Notes: generated by a model from the letters alone, not told the origin. A stretch of DNA of 40,564 nt from Cellvibrionales bacterium UBA1969 (GCA_002339085.1 DDDX01000022.1:1-40564), one strand, 5' to 3'; positions 1 to 9,342 are shown, counted from the first letter of the stretch. Numbers and translations: made by a program.

Positions 1-795
1 CGTGAAATGGTTATGACTGAGTCCGCTTCATTGGCGGATGACAATATCCTTTTTGCCGGCCAATGGCATGAAGATAGTAGTGATGAAATAGAGGTATCTG
101 TAGAAAAAGATATTGCCGACAGTCTTAAAATTGGTTTAGATGATAAATTGCATTTTAGTTTTGCCGGAGTAGAAGTCATAGCGCGTGTCACCAGTATTCG
201 TAAGCTAGACTGGAATAGCATGCGGCCCAATTTTTATTTTATTTTATCGCCGCCAAACCTATCATCCTTTCCTTTTACTTATATGACCAGTTTTTATGTT
301 GCCGATCAACAGGTGGCGAAAGTTGATAATTTAAGCCGCCAGCATCCATCAGCTACATTAATTAATGTCGGTGAAATCATTGTGCGCGCGCAAAAAATAT
401 TAGCTAAAGTGAGTTTGGCTGTTGAGGCATTGGCTTGGGTTACGGTTTTTGCTGGCTTGCTTGTAATGGTGGCCAGTTTACGAATGACGTTGGATAAGCG
501 CTTAGCTGAGCAAACAATTTTTCGAGCTATAGGCAGTTCTGCTTCATTATTAAAGCGCAGCTTATGGGTCGAGCTATCAATTGGTGGATTATTGGCTGGT
601 CTTAGTGCTGTAATTTCTGCGCAAGTCATTTTGTACAGCCTCGGCCGGTGGGTGTTTGATATGCCATTGCTTGCGCCTCTTGGTATGATCTTCATGGTTG
701 TATTATTGTCAATGCTGCTGGTCGCAGTGGTTGGCGTTAGAGTGCTAAAATTAGTTTATCAGCTAAGCCCAATTGCTATTTGGCGAGGCAATTAA
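1..795 (+). CDS. FtsX-type ABC transporter permease, C-terminal part
   Basis: This is the 3' end of a permease gene that begins before the window: the frame is open from base 1, so the first Met at base 7 is not a credible start. The visible 264 residues resemble the YbbP/FtsX-like permeases that pair with a LolD-type ATPase. They contain a soluble stretch with the family-like run DWNSMRPNFYFI, then three hydrophobic segments (roughly residues 140-160, 185-212 and 222-248 of the visible part) typical of the FtsX domain. The gene ends in IAIWRGN, close to the usual end of this family. Known members are thought to act in envelope or lipid export, not import. The ATPase partner would be expected upstream, outside the window. 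The family call is fairly sure; the substrate is unknown. Confidence 0.8.
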   Translation, partial: REMVMTESASLADDNILFAGQWHEDSSDEIEVSVEKDIADSLKIGLDDKLHFSFAGVEVIARVTSIRKLDWNSMRPNFYFILSPPNLSSFPFTYMTSFYVADQQVAKVDNLSRQHPSATLINVGEIIVRAQKILAKVSLAVEALAWVTVFAGLLVMVASLRMTLDKRLAEQTIFRAIGSSASLLKRSLWVELSIGGLLAGLSAVISAQVILYSLGRWVFDMPLLAPLGMIFMVVLLSMLLVAVVGVRVLKLVYQLSPIAIWRGN

Positions 796-824
796 CACGC
801 AGCTTTTTATCAATAGGAGTCAAT

Positions 825-1271
825 ATGCCTTTAATTATTGAGCATGATTTTACTGTTGCGGCTAACCAACACCAGTTGTGGCATGTGTTAACTGATTTTT
901 CACAGTATAAAAATTGGAATCCCTTTGTGGTCGATTGTGAATGCGAGTTAGCCGTTGGGAATGAAATTATCATGCAAGTAGTGATGGGTAAAGGTAAGCC
1001 TCGGCGTCAGGTGGAATACATTAGTAAGGTCGAAGAGGGAATTCATTTTTCTTATACCAGCCCTAAGAAGTCTACCTTTCTTTTACGAAGTTACCGCTCC
1101 CACGGCTTGCAAGTATTGGCTGACGGTAACACCCGTTACCAGTCACGTTTTGAACTGCATGGTTGGTTGATACCGATTTTATCCCGATTATTGGGTTCGT
1201 CACTGGAGCAAGGATTTTCAGCTATGGGATCAGCGGCGGTGGCTGAGGCTGAGCGAATAGCCCAGTTATAG
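825..1271 (+). CDS. SRPBCC (START-like/polyketide cyclase-type) protein
   Basis: A 148-residue protein of the SRPBCC helix-grip fold, a family that binds hydrophobic ligands. The N-terminus (MPLIIEHDFTVAANQHQLW) followed by HVLTDFSQYKNWNPFV is the typical first strand, helix and NP-F motif of these domains. The C-terminal helix around SLEQGFSAMGSAAVAEAE closes the pocket. I chose the ATG at 825 because AGGAG lies five bases upstream. A TTG at 780 in the same frame overlaps the permease gene and would add 15 residues that do not fit the fold. It follows the permease gene by 29 bases, so the two may share a transcript. The ligand and role cannot be told from sequence. Confidence 0.75.
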   Translation: MPLIIEHDFTVAANQHQLWHVLTDFSQYKNWNPFVVDCECELAVGNEIIMQVVMGKGKPRRQVEYISKVEEGIHFSYTSPKKSTFLLRSYRSHGLQVLADGNTRYQSRFELHGWLIPILSRLLGSSLEQGFSAMGSAAVAEAERIAQL

Positions 1272-1411
1272 GCCGCTATTAGGCTAAACAGCGATTTATA
1301 AGTTCCAATAGTGCCAATTTAAAAACAGCCTTGTTTGTGATTAAATGCCGTCCAAATACAAGATTTTTCCATCTATTTTTATAACATTGTTTTTTTCCAG
1401 CAGGTCATCGT

Positions 1412-3586
1412 GTGTCTTTGAATTTACGCAAACCAGTCGTTGCGACAGATTTATTTTCATTCCCTAAATATTGGGCTGAGTGCTATGGCGTCGCGCCTTA
1501 TTTGCCGATGAGTCGCGCCGAAATGGATGACTTAGGCTGGGACAGTTGCGACATCATTCTTGTGACTGGCGATGCCTATGTCGATCACCCCAGTTTCGGT
1601 ATGGCGGTTATTGGTCGGATGCTTGAAGCACAAGGCTTTCGTGTTGGCATTATTAGTCAGCCTGGATGGCAGCAGAGTGATCCTCAGGCAAGTTTAGATT
1701 TTACTGCTTTAGGAAAACCCAATTTGTTTTTTGGGGTGACCGGCGGCAATATGGATTCGATGATCAACCGCTATACGGCTGATCTGCGTATGCGCAGTGA
1801 TGATGCTTACACAGCCGGTGGTGAGGGTGGCCAACGTCCCGATCGTTGTGTCATTGTTTATACTCAACGATGTCGTCAGGCCTATCCTGATGTGCCGATC
1901 GTGATTGGTGGTATTGAAGCCAGTTTGCGACGTATTGCGCAATACGATTACTGGAGCGATAGCGTCAGGCGGTCCATATTAGTGGACAGTGGTGCGGATA
2001 TTTTATTATACGGTAATGCTGAGCGTGCTTTATGTGATTTGGCGCATATGGTTGCTGCGGGTCGCGATATTTCTGAGGGGTCAAGTCTCCGAGGTACTAC
2101 GACCATATTATCGAAACCACCTAATGGCTATGTCGAGGTTGATTCAACTCGCATTGATTGGCCTAATGCGATAGATAAATTGCCCAACCCTTACCATTAT
2201 GACGAGGGTGAAACTAATTGCGATCGTGATAAAACGCAGCCTCAAAAAATGGAAGAGGATGTAGTCAAAATCATTCCGATGCCGATCGCTAACAAAACGC
2301 TAAGCGAGCAAGGCGTGTCTGCTGATGATGTTTATATTCGTCTACCTTCGTTCGAAAAAGTATCCAATGATCCTGTGTTATATGCGCACGCCTCACGCGT
2401 CTTGCATCAAGAGAGTAACCCGCATAATGCGCGAGCGCTGATACAGAAACACGGCGGTCGTGAAGTTTGGGTGAGTCCGCCGCCAATTCCATTGACCACC
2501 GATGAAATGGATGCGGTATTTGCTTTACCTTATAAGCGTCGCCCCCATCCTCGATACGGCGGTGCGGTCATACCAGCCTATGACATGATTAAGACCTCAG
2601 TGAATATTATGCGTGGTTGTTTTGGTGGCTGTACTTTTTGTTCAATCACCGAGCATGAAGGTCGAGTGATTCAAAGCCGCTCTGAGCAGTCTGTCCTTGA
2701 TGAAATTGAAAAAATTCGTGACCAGGTGCCTGGTTTCACTGGCAGCATTTCAGACCTTGGCGGGCCTACAGCCAACATGTATCACCTTAACTGTAATGAT
2801 GATGTGGTGCAGGCGAATTGCCGCCGCTTGTCCTGTGTTTATCCGACTATTTGTAAAAATTTAGTGACCGACCACAAGCCTACGACTCAACTTTACCGTA
2901 AGGCGAGAGAGTTACCAGGAGTTAAGCGGATTTTAATTGCATCGGGTTTGCGTTATGACTTAGCCGTGTTGGACGAAGAATATGTAAAAGAGTTGGTTAC
3001 GCATCATGTTGGCGGTTATCTTAAAATTGCGCCAGAGCACAGTGAGGATGCCACTTTGTCAAAAATGATGAAGCCGGGTATGGGTAGCTACGATACGTTT
3101 AAAAAAATGTTTGAAAAGTTCACTAAGCAAGCCAATAAAAAGCAGTATTTAATTCCGTATTTTATTGCCGCTCACCCGGGTTGCACCGATGAAGATATGC
3201 TGAGCCTTTCATTATGGTTGAAAACTAATGACTTTAGAGTTGATCAGGTGCAAACTTTTTATCCGTCGCCAATGGCTTTAGCAACAGCAATGTACCACTC
3301 AGGTCGAAACCCGCTTAAAAAGTTAAAATATAAGCGGGGTGAAAAAGTTTATACTGCTAAAGATTTAGATCAGCGTCGGTTACAGAAATCTTTCTTACGT
3401 TATCACGATGAGAAAAATTGGCCTTACCTGCGTGAGTCACTGAGAAAAATGAAGCGTGCCGAGTTGATTGGTGATGGTCCAAATCAGCTCATTCCTGCAA
3501 ATTCGAATACTCGTGGTCGCCCAACTGGTAAGCGACGAAAGCCCTCTAATAAGGCCAGGGGCGGGCAATGGAGTACTCGTTCGTGA
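1412..3586 (+). CDS. ygiQ: YgiQ-family radical SAM protein
   Basis: A 724-residue protein matching the YgiQ family (UPF0313), large radical SAM enzymes with unknown reaction. The N-terminal region carries the family-specific stretch SCDIILVTGDAYVDHPSFG, an N-terminal domain resembling B12-binding folds. The radical SAM cluster motif CxxxCxxC is seen as CFGGCTFC, with cysteines 403, 407 and 410 expected to hold a 4Fe-4S cluster. Downstream, ISDLGGPTANMY and LKIAPEHSED are also family hallmarks. The C-terminus ends in a basic tail (GRPTGKRRKPSNKARGG), common in this family. The start is GTG, and length agrees with the usual 700-750 residues. The gene stands alone with 140 bases before it. Family identity is secure; the substrate is unknown. 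Confidence 0.9.
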   Translation: MSLNLRKPVVATDLFSFPKYWAECYGVAPYLPMSRAEMDDLGWDSCDIILVTGDAYVDHPSFGMAVIGRMLEAQGFRVGIISQPGWQQSDPQASLDFTALGKPNLFFGVTGGNMDSMINRYTADLRMRSDDAYTAGGEGGQRPDRCVIVYTQRCRQAYPDVPIVIGGIEASLRRIAQYDYWSDSVRRSILVDSGADILLYGNAERALCDLAHMVAAGRDISEGSSLRGTTTILSKPPNGYVEVDSTRIDWPNAIDKLPNPYHYDEGETNCDRDKTQPQKMEEDVVKIIPMPIANKTLSEQGVSADDVYIRLPSFEKVSNDPVLYAHASRVLHQESNPHNARALIQKHGGREVWVSPPPIPLTTDEMDAVFALPYKRRPHPRYGGAVIPAYDMIKTSVNIMRGCFGGCTFCSITEHEGRVIQSRSEQSVLDEIEKIRDQVPGFTGSISDLGGPTANMYHLNCNDDVVQANCRRLSCVYPTICKNLVTDHKPTTQLYRKARELPGVKRILIASGLRYDLAVLDEEYVKELVTHHVGGYLKIAPEHSEDATLSKMMKPGMGSYDTFKKMFEKFTKQANKKQYLIPYFIAAHPGCTDEDMLSLSLWLKTNDFRVDQVQTFYPSPMALATAMYHSGRNPLKKLKYKRGEKVYTAKDLDQRRLQKSFLRYHDEKNWPYLRESLRKMKRAELIGDGPNQLIPANSNTRGRPTGKRRKPSNKARGGQWSTRS

Positions 3587-3706
3587 CGTTAACTATTGAT
3601 TTTGCAGTGAACTCCGAACAACTTGCCTAAATCGTAATAGCATTTTCTGTTGGCTTGGGTTAAAAATACGCCTACTCGATAATCATGTATTAGGATAGCA
3701 AAGCAG

Positions 3707-4447
3707 ATGATTGATTTACACTTTTGGCCTACACCTAACAGCTTAAAAGTCAGTATTTTATTTGAAGAAATTAAATTATTAAAACCTGATTTTGAATATC
3801 AAATAGTGCCTTGTTCTATTGGAACGGGTGACCAATTTAAACCTGAATTTATTGCAATTAGTCCAAATAACCGAATGCCAGCAATGGTTGATCACCGTCC
3901 TGATGGAAGTGATGCGCCTATTAGCGTTTTTGAGTCTGGCGCTATCATGATGTATGTGGCAGAAAAGACAGGTTTATTTTGGTCGCAGCAGTCAGCGGCA
4001 AAATATGAGGTGGTTCAATGGCTAATTTGGCAAATGGCCAATCAAGGGCCTAAATTTGGTGAGGCGGGACACTATCGCCGCTTAGAGGATGACAAGGGTG
4101 ATCAGAGCTATGCAAAACAACGCTACGCCGATGAAGTCAACCGTATTTATGGCGTTATGAATAATCGCTTGTATGATCGTCCCTTCATAGCCGGTGACGA
4201 GTACAGTATTGCTGATATGATTTGCTATCCATGGTGCACTTATCTCGAAGCGCAGGGTGAAGACATTAATGATTTCAAATACTTTAAACGGTGGTGGGAC
4301 GAGCTATCTGAGCGGCCAGGTTTAAAGGCTGGCATGGCAGTTGGCAGTGATATGACAGTGGATACTAGTAGGTACAGCCCTGAAGAGATTAAACAATTGA
4401 TGTCGCAATTGTTTAATCAACGTGCTAGACCTGCACCTGAATCGTAG
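3707..4447 (+). CDS. Glutathione S-transferase, YfcG/Ure2p-like
   Basis: A 246-residue cytosolic GST. The thioredoxin-fold N-domain shows the TPNSLKV active-site loop, where Asn rather than Ser or Tyr is typical of nu-class/YfcG-like enzymes. It is followed by the glutathione-binding NNRMPAMVD (cis-Pro) and FESGAIMMYVAEK motifs. The all-helical C-domain includes FIAGDEYSIADMICYPW, the N-capping box of GSTs. YfcG-type enzymes have disulfide-bond reductase activity on small thiols, so that or peroxide detoxification is the likely role. The gene faces an AraC-family regulator gene whose end is 23 bases away, but convergence does not itself show control. Family assignment is firm; the exact substrate is not. 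Confidence 0.88.
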   Translation: MIDLHFWPTPNSLKVSILFEEIKLLKPDFEYQIVPCSIGTGDQFKPEFIAISPNNRMPAMVDHRPDGSDAPISVFESGAIMMYVAEKTGLFWSQQSAAKYEVVQWLIWQMANQGPKFGEAGHYRRLEDDKGDQSYAKQRYADEVNRIYGVMNNRLYDRPFIAGDEYSIADMICYPWCTYLEAQGEDINDFKYFKRWWDELSERPGLKAGMAVGSDMTVDTSRYSPEEIKQLMSQLFNQRARPAPES

Positions 4448-4470
4448 TTTTTTTGTGATGGCCGACGAAG

Positions 4471-5559
4471 TTAAGCGTCGACCTTTTCGTTTTCCTGTTG
4501 ATTCAGTTGAATACGATACTCTCCTGGTGTGACATTGGTCCATTTCTTGAAGGATCGATGAAATACACTGGGTTCATCGTAGCCCATTAATGCTGAAATC
4601 GCATTGATTTTCAGCTCTGGCTGTTTTAAGTAATGAATAGCCGCGTCACGACGTGTTATATCTTTGAACTTTTGATAGGTTGTGTTTTCTTTATTTAGGC
4701 GGCGACGAAGAGTCGAGACTGACATATTGAGCAAGCCCGCCATCTCTTCTACTGATGGGAAATCTTTAGTAAATTCGCTACCGATATGCTTACGCATACG
4801 AGTGATGATATTATTAGTTGAGCTCACTTCTTCAGCAAGCAGTGCATAGGGAGCATTTCTCAAGAGGGTCTTTAGGCTTTCTTCGTTTTGTACAATCCGT
4901 GATTTTAAATAATGGCTGCTAAAACTGAATTGAGCAACATCAGCGCCAAAACTTATTGGGCAATTAAACAGTTTTTGGTACCTAGGCATGTTTTCTGGTT
5001 CGTTACCAGGGAGTCGCACTTCTAATAATTCGATGGTATTGCCAATCAGCCAACCGCAAAATCGTCGCCATGCTGAAAGGATATGCGCGCCTGCTAAAAT
5101 TCCATCAGTGGTTAATGCGTATTGCAGATCTTGATAGTGTGGCAATTCAAGAACAGCAACATCAGGGGATGTGTTATACAAGCGACGTTTTTTGGTTGGG
5201 GTGTGTCCAATTAAGGCTTGTTGAAAATCGCTGAATTCATTGCCGCGTATCATCGCCTCACCAAGATTGTCGCAGTGAATGATCATTAGCGAGGTCATTC
5301 GAAAAGAGCCGAGTGGCGCTTTAATTTGTGGCAACATGCCAAAGGTTTCATCTTGCAAGGTCCACATAATGCGCTGGTATAGCCGGTTATAAAGATCGGC
5401 TGAGATATATTCGGGTGTATCTTCCTCATTACCACGAGGGTCGAAGGGCATTTCAGAAATTTCAAGAATATGCGAGATATCATGCCCTTGAGCTTCTGCA
5501 ACTTTCACCATGGAGCGAGCAAATTTTGTGGGAATAATAGCGCTACTGATTGATGACAT
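4471..5559 (-). CDS. AraC-family transcriptional regulator (Arabinose_bd type)
   Basis: A 362-residue regulator with an N-terminal effector domain of the Arabinose_bd type (start SSISSAIIPTKFARSMV) and a C-terminal double helix-turn-helix. The HTH region runs from about FPSVEEMAGLLNMSVSTLRR to ISALMGYDEPSVFHRSFKKW and ends TPGEYR, the canonical AraC ending. I chose the ATG at 5559 because AAGGAAA sits just upstream. An in-frame TTG 11 codons earlier has no such site. Regulators with this architecture often activate catabolic or lipid-related genes in response to a small molecule. The target is unknown: the gene converges on the GST gene, and the upstream region holds a perfect palindrome (5681-5699). 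Confidence 0.88.
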   Translation of the reverse strand: MSSISSAIIPTKFARSMVKVAEAQGHDISHILEISEMPFDPRGNEEDTPEYISADLYNRLYQRIMWTLQDETFGMLPQIKAPLGSFRMTSLMIIHCDNLGEAMIRGNEFSDFQQALIGHTPTKKRRLYNTSPDVAVLELPHYQDLQYALTTDGILAGAHILSAWRRFCGWLIGNTIELLEVRLPGNEPENMPRYQKLFNCPISFGADVAQFSFSSHYLKSRIVQNEESLKTLLRNAPYALLAEEVSSTNNIITRMRKHIGSEFTKDFPSVEEMAGLLNMSVSTLRRRLNKENTTYQKFKDITRRDAAIHYLKQPELKINAISALMGYDEPSVFHRSFKKWTNVTPGEYRIQLNQQENEKVDA

Positions 5560-5916
5560 AGATTTTCCTTTTGTAGTGGCTAGCGTAAGCAATAAATCAT
5601 TTTCAAGTCGAATTCAGCGGCTTTAAGCTAAAAAATATTGCTATTTTGCTTGTAAGTAACAGCAATATAGACCGACTTAATTAGTTCATTATGAACTAAA
5701 ACTATATTTGATTGTAACAAGCTTGTATCAAAATCCAAGTAAAAACTCATTTTTCAGTGGGCCTAAGTGTTTGTTTATGCACTAAATAAATAGTCAGCCA
5801 AGATTATTTTTTTAAGTATATGATTTTGTTGGCTTTATTTTTATTGTTTCTAGGTATGATTGAAGGACCGTAATGTTCGGCTTTTGACGTTTTTAGTCAG
5901 GAAATCTATGAGTGGA
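5560..5916. other. Intergenic region upstream of the AraC-type gene
   Basis: This 357-base AT-rich gap lies between the start of the AraC-type gene and the end of the opp operon, both on the minus strand. It must hold the regulator's promoter. No gene is evident. Two inverted repeats stand out: ATATTGCT/AGCAATAT at 5635-5642 and 5661-5668 (18-base loop), and the perfect 9+1+9 palindrome at 5681-5699. No convincing T-tailed terminator for the opp operon was found. Confidence 0.6.
5681..5699. promoter_or_regulatory. Perfect 19-base palindrome, likely operator
   Basis: TTAGTTCAT-T-ATGAACTAA is a perfect inverted repeat of two 9-base arms around one base. It lies about 120 bases upstream of the start codon of the AraC-type gene. 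Its length and symmetry suit a dimeric HTH repressor such as a TetR-family protein better than an AraC-family activator, which usually reads direct repeats. The binding protein is unknown. Confidence 0.5.
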
Positions 5917-7500
5917 CTATCCAGATAACTTTGCAGATAAGAGCTGTTGGGTATAACTATGGGTAGGTTCCTGATAAAGAGTTTCAGTTGCATTCAATTC
6001 AACGATTTTACCCTGATTCATCACGGCTGTGCGATCGGCGATGTATCTAACGACGGCTAGGTCGTGTGAAATAAATATCATTGTTAATTGCCGTTGCTGA
6101 CAAAGTGTGAGTAACAGCTCGAGAATTTGTGCCTGAATAGTGACGTCTAGAGCAGATACGGGCTCGTCGGCAATAATTAATTGCGGTTCTACCGCTAGGG
6201 CTCTTGCAATGGCTATTCGCTGGCGCTGCCCACCTGAAAATTCATGCGGATATTTATTTGCCCAACAAGGATCAAGCCCGACATCGGCCATTAAATTCAG
6301 TACTTTTTTCTTTATGTCACTGGATTCAGCCAATCGATGAATCTTTAACGGTTCCGCTAAGGTGTTGAACACCGTCATTCTAGGATTAAGCGACGCGTAG
6401 GGATCTTGAAAAATCATTTGCACATTTTTTCTGGCCTGTTTTAGCTCGCTCGTATTTAGCTTATGTAGCGATAGTTCTCCAAGAAGTATTTCACCACGAT
6501 CAATGTTGATTAATTTAACAATACTTTGGGACAGGGTTGTTTTACCACAGCCAGATTCACCGACTAAGCCTAAAATTTCCCCTTTGGCTAATTTCAAGCT
6601 GACATTATTAACCGCTTGAAACCGCGAGCTACGATCTGCATAGCTAATACTGACATTGTTAACTGACAATAAAGGACTATTTTTTTTCGGTGTATATTTA
6701 AATTTGACCGGTTTAGCTTGTTGCGGTATGGAGGCGAGTAATTTTTTTGTGTAAGAATGATTGGGTGAATTAAAAACTGTTTGGCTTTGTCCATGCTCGA
6801 CAATACGCCCTTGCTCCATGACCAAGGTTCGATCAGTCATATACCTAATAACATCTAAGTCGTGAGAGATGAAAATAACTGCGATATTTCTTCGTTGCTG
6901 TAAGTCTTTAATGAGTTCAAGAATTTGTGCTTGAATAGTGACATCTAGAGCAGTAGTAGGCTCATCGGCAATCAATAGTTCTGGCTCGGTGATTAACGCC
7001 ATTGCAATGACCACCCGTTGCCGCATGCCGCCTGAAAGTTCATGCGGGTATTGATAATAGCGAGATGCCGCGTCATTGATGCCGACTTCTTCTAGTAGAG
7101 TTAATGCTTTCTGCTTAGCTAGGTTGCGTGAAACATCTTCGTGTAGCAGCAAGGGTTCTATGATTTGGGCGCCAACACTCAGGTAAGGGTTTAATGCAGT
7201 CATCGGGTCTTGAAAAATCATGCTGATTCGTTTGCCACGAATACCACGCATTGTTTTTTCGTCTGCAGAAAGTAAGTCAACATTATGAAATAATGCCTTG
7301 CCGCGCTCTATGTGGCCGGGAGGTTTATCGATAAGCCCCATCAGTGCATAACAACTGACTGATTTACCTGAGCCTGACTCACCAACAATACCCAGCGTTT
7401 CGCCTTGCTGAACATTAAATGAGATATTATCAACCGCTTGAGTTTTGCCGTCTCGTGTATCAAAGGCAATCGATAAGTTATTGACGTTAAGTAATTCCAT
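5917..7500 (-). CDS. Oligopeptide ABC importer, double ATPase (OppD-OppF fusion)
   Basis: A 527-residue protein with two complete ABC ATPase domains, as in YejF or GsiA. Domain one has Walker A GESGSGKS (residues 40-47), signature LSGGM and Walker B LLIADEPTTALD. Domain two has Walker A GESGCGKT, signature FSGGQ and Walker B LIIADEPVSALD. Both domains end in the C-terminal region found in oligopeptide transporters. It would power the OppB/OppC channel from the cytoplasmic face. The start at 7500 (MELLNVNNLS) is 13 bases after the oppC stop; an upstream in-frame start at 7557 would overlap oppC and lacks homologous character. It is the last gene of the operon. Identity as a peptide-type importer ATPase is strong; the name oppDF is descriptive. 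Confidence 0.9.
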   Translation of the reverse strand: MELLNVNNLSIAFDTRDGKTQAVDNISFNVQQGETLGIVGESGSGKSVSCYALMGLIDKPPGHIERGKALFHNVDLLSADEKTMRGIRGKRISMIFQDPMTALNPYLSVGAQIIEPLLLHEDVSRNLAKQKALTLLEEVGINDAASRYYQYPHELSGGMRQRVVIAMALITEPELLIADEPTTALDVTIQAQILELIKDLQQRRNIAVIFISHDLDVIRYMTDRTLVMEQGRIVEHGQSQTVFNSPNHSYTKKLLASIPQQAKPVKFKYTPKKNSPLLSVNNVSISYADRSSRFQAVNNVSLKLAKGEILGLVGESGCGKTTLSQSIVKLINIDRGEILLGELSLHKLNTSELKQARKNVQMIFQDPYASLNPRMTVFNTLAEPLKIHRLAESSDIKKKVLNLMADVGLDPCWANKYPHEFSGGQRQRIAIARALAVEPQLIIADEPVSALDVTIQAQILELLLTLCQQRQLTMIFISHDLAVVRYIADRTAVMNQGKIVELNATETLYQEPTHSYTQQLLSAKLSG

Positions 7501-7513
7501 AATGTCTCGTGTA

Positions 7514-8407
7514 TCAGTCGCTAGTTGCGCGAGGATCGAGCGCGTCTCGAAGACCATCGCCTAAAAAATTCAGTGCAAATAAGGTTGCAGATAAGGTTAA
7601 GCCAGGAAATAGTAACAGCCATGGGTATTCCTCCATGGTCTCTACACCCCCTGATATAAGCACGCCCCAAGAGCTTTGTGGTGGCTGGATGCCCAAGCCT
7701 AAAAAGCTTAAGAATGCCTCTAACAGCATGACGCTGGGAATGGTCAGTGTTATATAGACGATAACGGGGCCAATAATATTAGGAATAATATGCCGACTAA
7801 TAATTTGCCAGTGACTTAGCCCCGTTACAATGGCTGCACTCACAAACTCCTGATTGCGAATATTCATCACCTGCGTACGTACGATTCTTGCCATTGTTAG
7901 CCATTCAATTAAACCAATGGCTAAAAATAAAAGTAGTAAGCTACGACCAAATACCACCATCAATAAAATGATAAAAATCATAAAGGGCAACGCATATAAA
8001 ATATCGACGATACGCATCAAAACGGTATCGGTTAAACCGCCTACATAACCTGCGATAGCTCCCCAAAGCACGCCAATGACTAACGATACTGCTGTGGCGG
8101 CAAAGCCAACCATTAGAGAAATTCTACCGCCATACATGAGACGCGTCATTAGATCACGGCCGTGAATGTCAGTGCCAAGCCAATGTGCAGCTGAAGGGCC
8201 AGAGGCACCTAGGGCTAAGTTTTGCGTTTCGTAGCCATAAGGGGCAAGCCAAGGTGTTAACACGCAGATGACCACCAGAGCGGCGAGAAAATTTAAGCTG
8301 ATAATAGCGAGTTTATTTTGCTTCAGTCGATACCAAGCGTCCTGCCAGGGCGAGCGACCCTGGTCGAAGACGACGTCTTGGTATTGTTGCAAAGAATCGG
8401 TAGCCAT
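7514..8407 (-). CDS. oppC: Oligopeptide ABC importer, inner-membrane permease OppC-like
   Basis: A 297-residue permease of the DppC/OppC type. After an N-terminal cytoplasmic stretch and a first membrane helix (LAIISLNFLAALVVICVL) comes the family signature GTDIHGRDLMTRLMYGGRIS. The ATPase-contacting EAA loop is seen as EAFLSFLGLGIQPPQSSWG near the C-terminus. Five further hydrophobic segments fit the usual six-helix layout. It pairs with OppB to form the peptide channel. The ATG at 8407 follows the oppB stop by 5 bases, so translation is probably coupled. The OppC/DppC/GsiD group is certain, but which peptides it carries is not readable from sequence. Confidence 0.9.
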   Translation of the reverse strand: MATDSLQQYQDVVFDQGRSPWQDAWYRLKQNKLAIISLNFLAALVVICVLTPWLAPYGYETQNLALGASGPSAAHWLGTDIHGRDLMTRLMYGGRISLMVGFAATAVSLVIGVLWGAIAGYVGGLTDTVLMRIVDILYALPFMIFIILLMVVFGRSLLLLFLAIGLIEWLTMARIVRTQVMNIRNQEFVSAAIVTGLSHWQIISRHIIPNIIGPVIVYITLTIPSVMLLEAFLSFLGLGIQPPQSSWGVLISGGVETMEEYPWLLLFPGLTLSATLFALNFLGDGLRDALDPRATSD

Positions 8408-8412
8408 AATGG

Positions 8413-9342
8413 TTAATGTTTCGCGTCTAAAGTGAGTCGAGGGTTAAGCCAAACGGCCAACAAGTCAGATAGCATGTTTAAAAAGACAATTAAGCATGAC
8501 AGCAAAATAGTGGTACCCATTATCATCGTATAATCACGGTTAAAAGCAGCTTGCACATAAAAGCGGCCGAGGCCAGGAATTTGAAAGATAGTTTCGACCA
8601 CAAAAGAGCCTGCTAACAAACCGGCTATGGCGGGTCCTAAAAAAGCCACCACTGGTGCTAATCCGCCGCGCAGTGCATGCTTAAATATAATCTTACTAGT
8701 GCTAAGTCCTTTGGCTTTGGCAGTACGAATATAATCTTGATTGAGTACCTCTAACATGCCGCCACGGGTTAATCTGGCAATATAGGCAGCATAGGTCGAG
8801 CCTAATGTGATCGCCGGCAAAATTTTATCGCCGGGAGAGTAGCCCCAGCCTGAAACAGGTAGCCACTGTAGCCAGATACCAAAGACTAAGACCAGAAGCG
8901 GTCCAAGTAAAAAAGACGGCATACAGATGCCGGTCATGGCTAAGGACATGGGTATGTAGTCCTGCGCCGTATTAGGTCGTACTGCGGCCAGCATCCCTGC
9001 GCTTATACCGATAATTAGGGCGATCATAATGGCGTAAATAGCCAGCTCAAAGGTGATGGGCAGTCCGGCGCCAATCATCTCGGTGACGGAGCGATTGGTG
9101 TAGCGAAAAGAGGGGCCAAAATCGCCGCGGATGAGATGACTTAAATAATCGAAATACTGTTGGTGTATTGGTGCGTCTAAGTTGTAGCGTTCATTAAGTC
9201 GCTCGATGACTTCTTGGCTAACGACTTTGTCGGCATCAAATGGACCGCCCGGTGCACTTCGAATTAAAAAAAATGTCGCAGTGATAACAATGAAGATCAC
9301 GGGCATGGCCTGCAGGAGTCGAGATAGAAAAAATCGAATCAT
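8413..9342 (-). CDS. oppB: Oligopeptide ABC importer, inner-membrane permease OppB-like
   Basis: A 309-residue permease of the OppB/DppB type. It begins with the typical membrane helix MIRFFLSRLLQAMPVIFIV and the motif RSAPGGPFD. The EAA loop appears as YIRTAKAKGLSTSKIIFKHA followed by LRGGLAPVV, and the last helices carry IFQIPGLGRFYVQAA, a strongly conserved OppB segment. Its ATG directly abuts the TAA of the oppA-like gene with no gap, which suggests translational coupling. It would form the inner-membrane channel with OppC. Family certainty is high. Confidence 0.9.
   Translation of the reverse strand: MIRFFLSRLLQAMPVIFIVITATFFLIRSAPGGPFDADKVVSQEVIERLNERYNLDAPIHQQYFDYLSHLIRGDFGPSFRYTNRSVTEMIGAGLPITFELAIYAIMIALIIGISAGMLAAVRPNTAQDYIPMSLAMTGICMPSFLLGPLLVLVFGIWLQWLPVSGWGYSPGDKILPAITLGSTYAAYIARLTRGGMLEVLNQDYIRTAKAKGLSTSKIIFKHALRGGLAPVVAFLGPAIAGLLAGSFVVETIFQIPGLGRFYVQAAFNRDYTMIMGTTILLSCLIVFLNMLSDLLAVWLNPRLTLDAKH

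Noticed and set aside
306..695. Minus-strand open frame of 129 codons opposite the FtsX-type permease
   Set aside because: The plus-strand protein has clear family motifs and membrane segments. The opposite frame has neither motif nor start signal.
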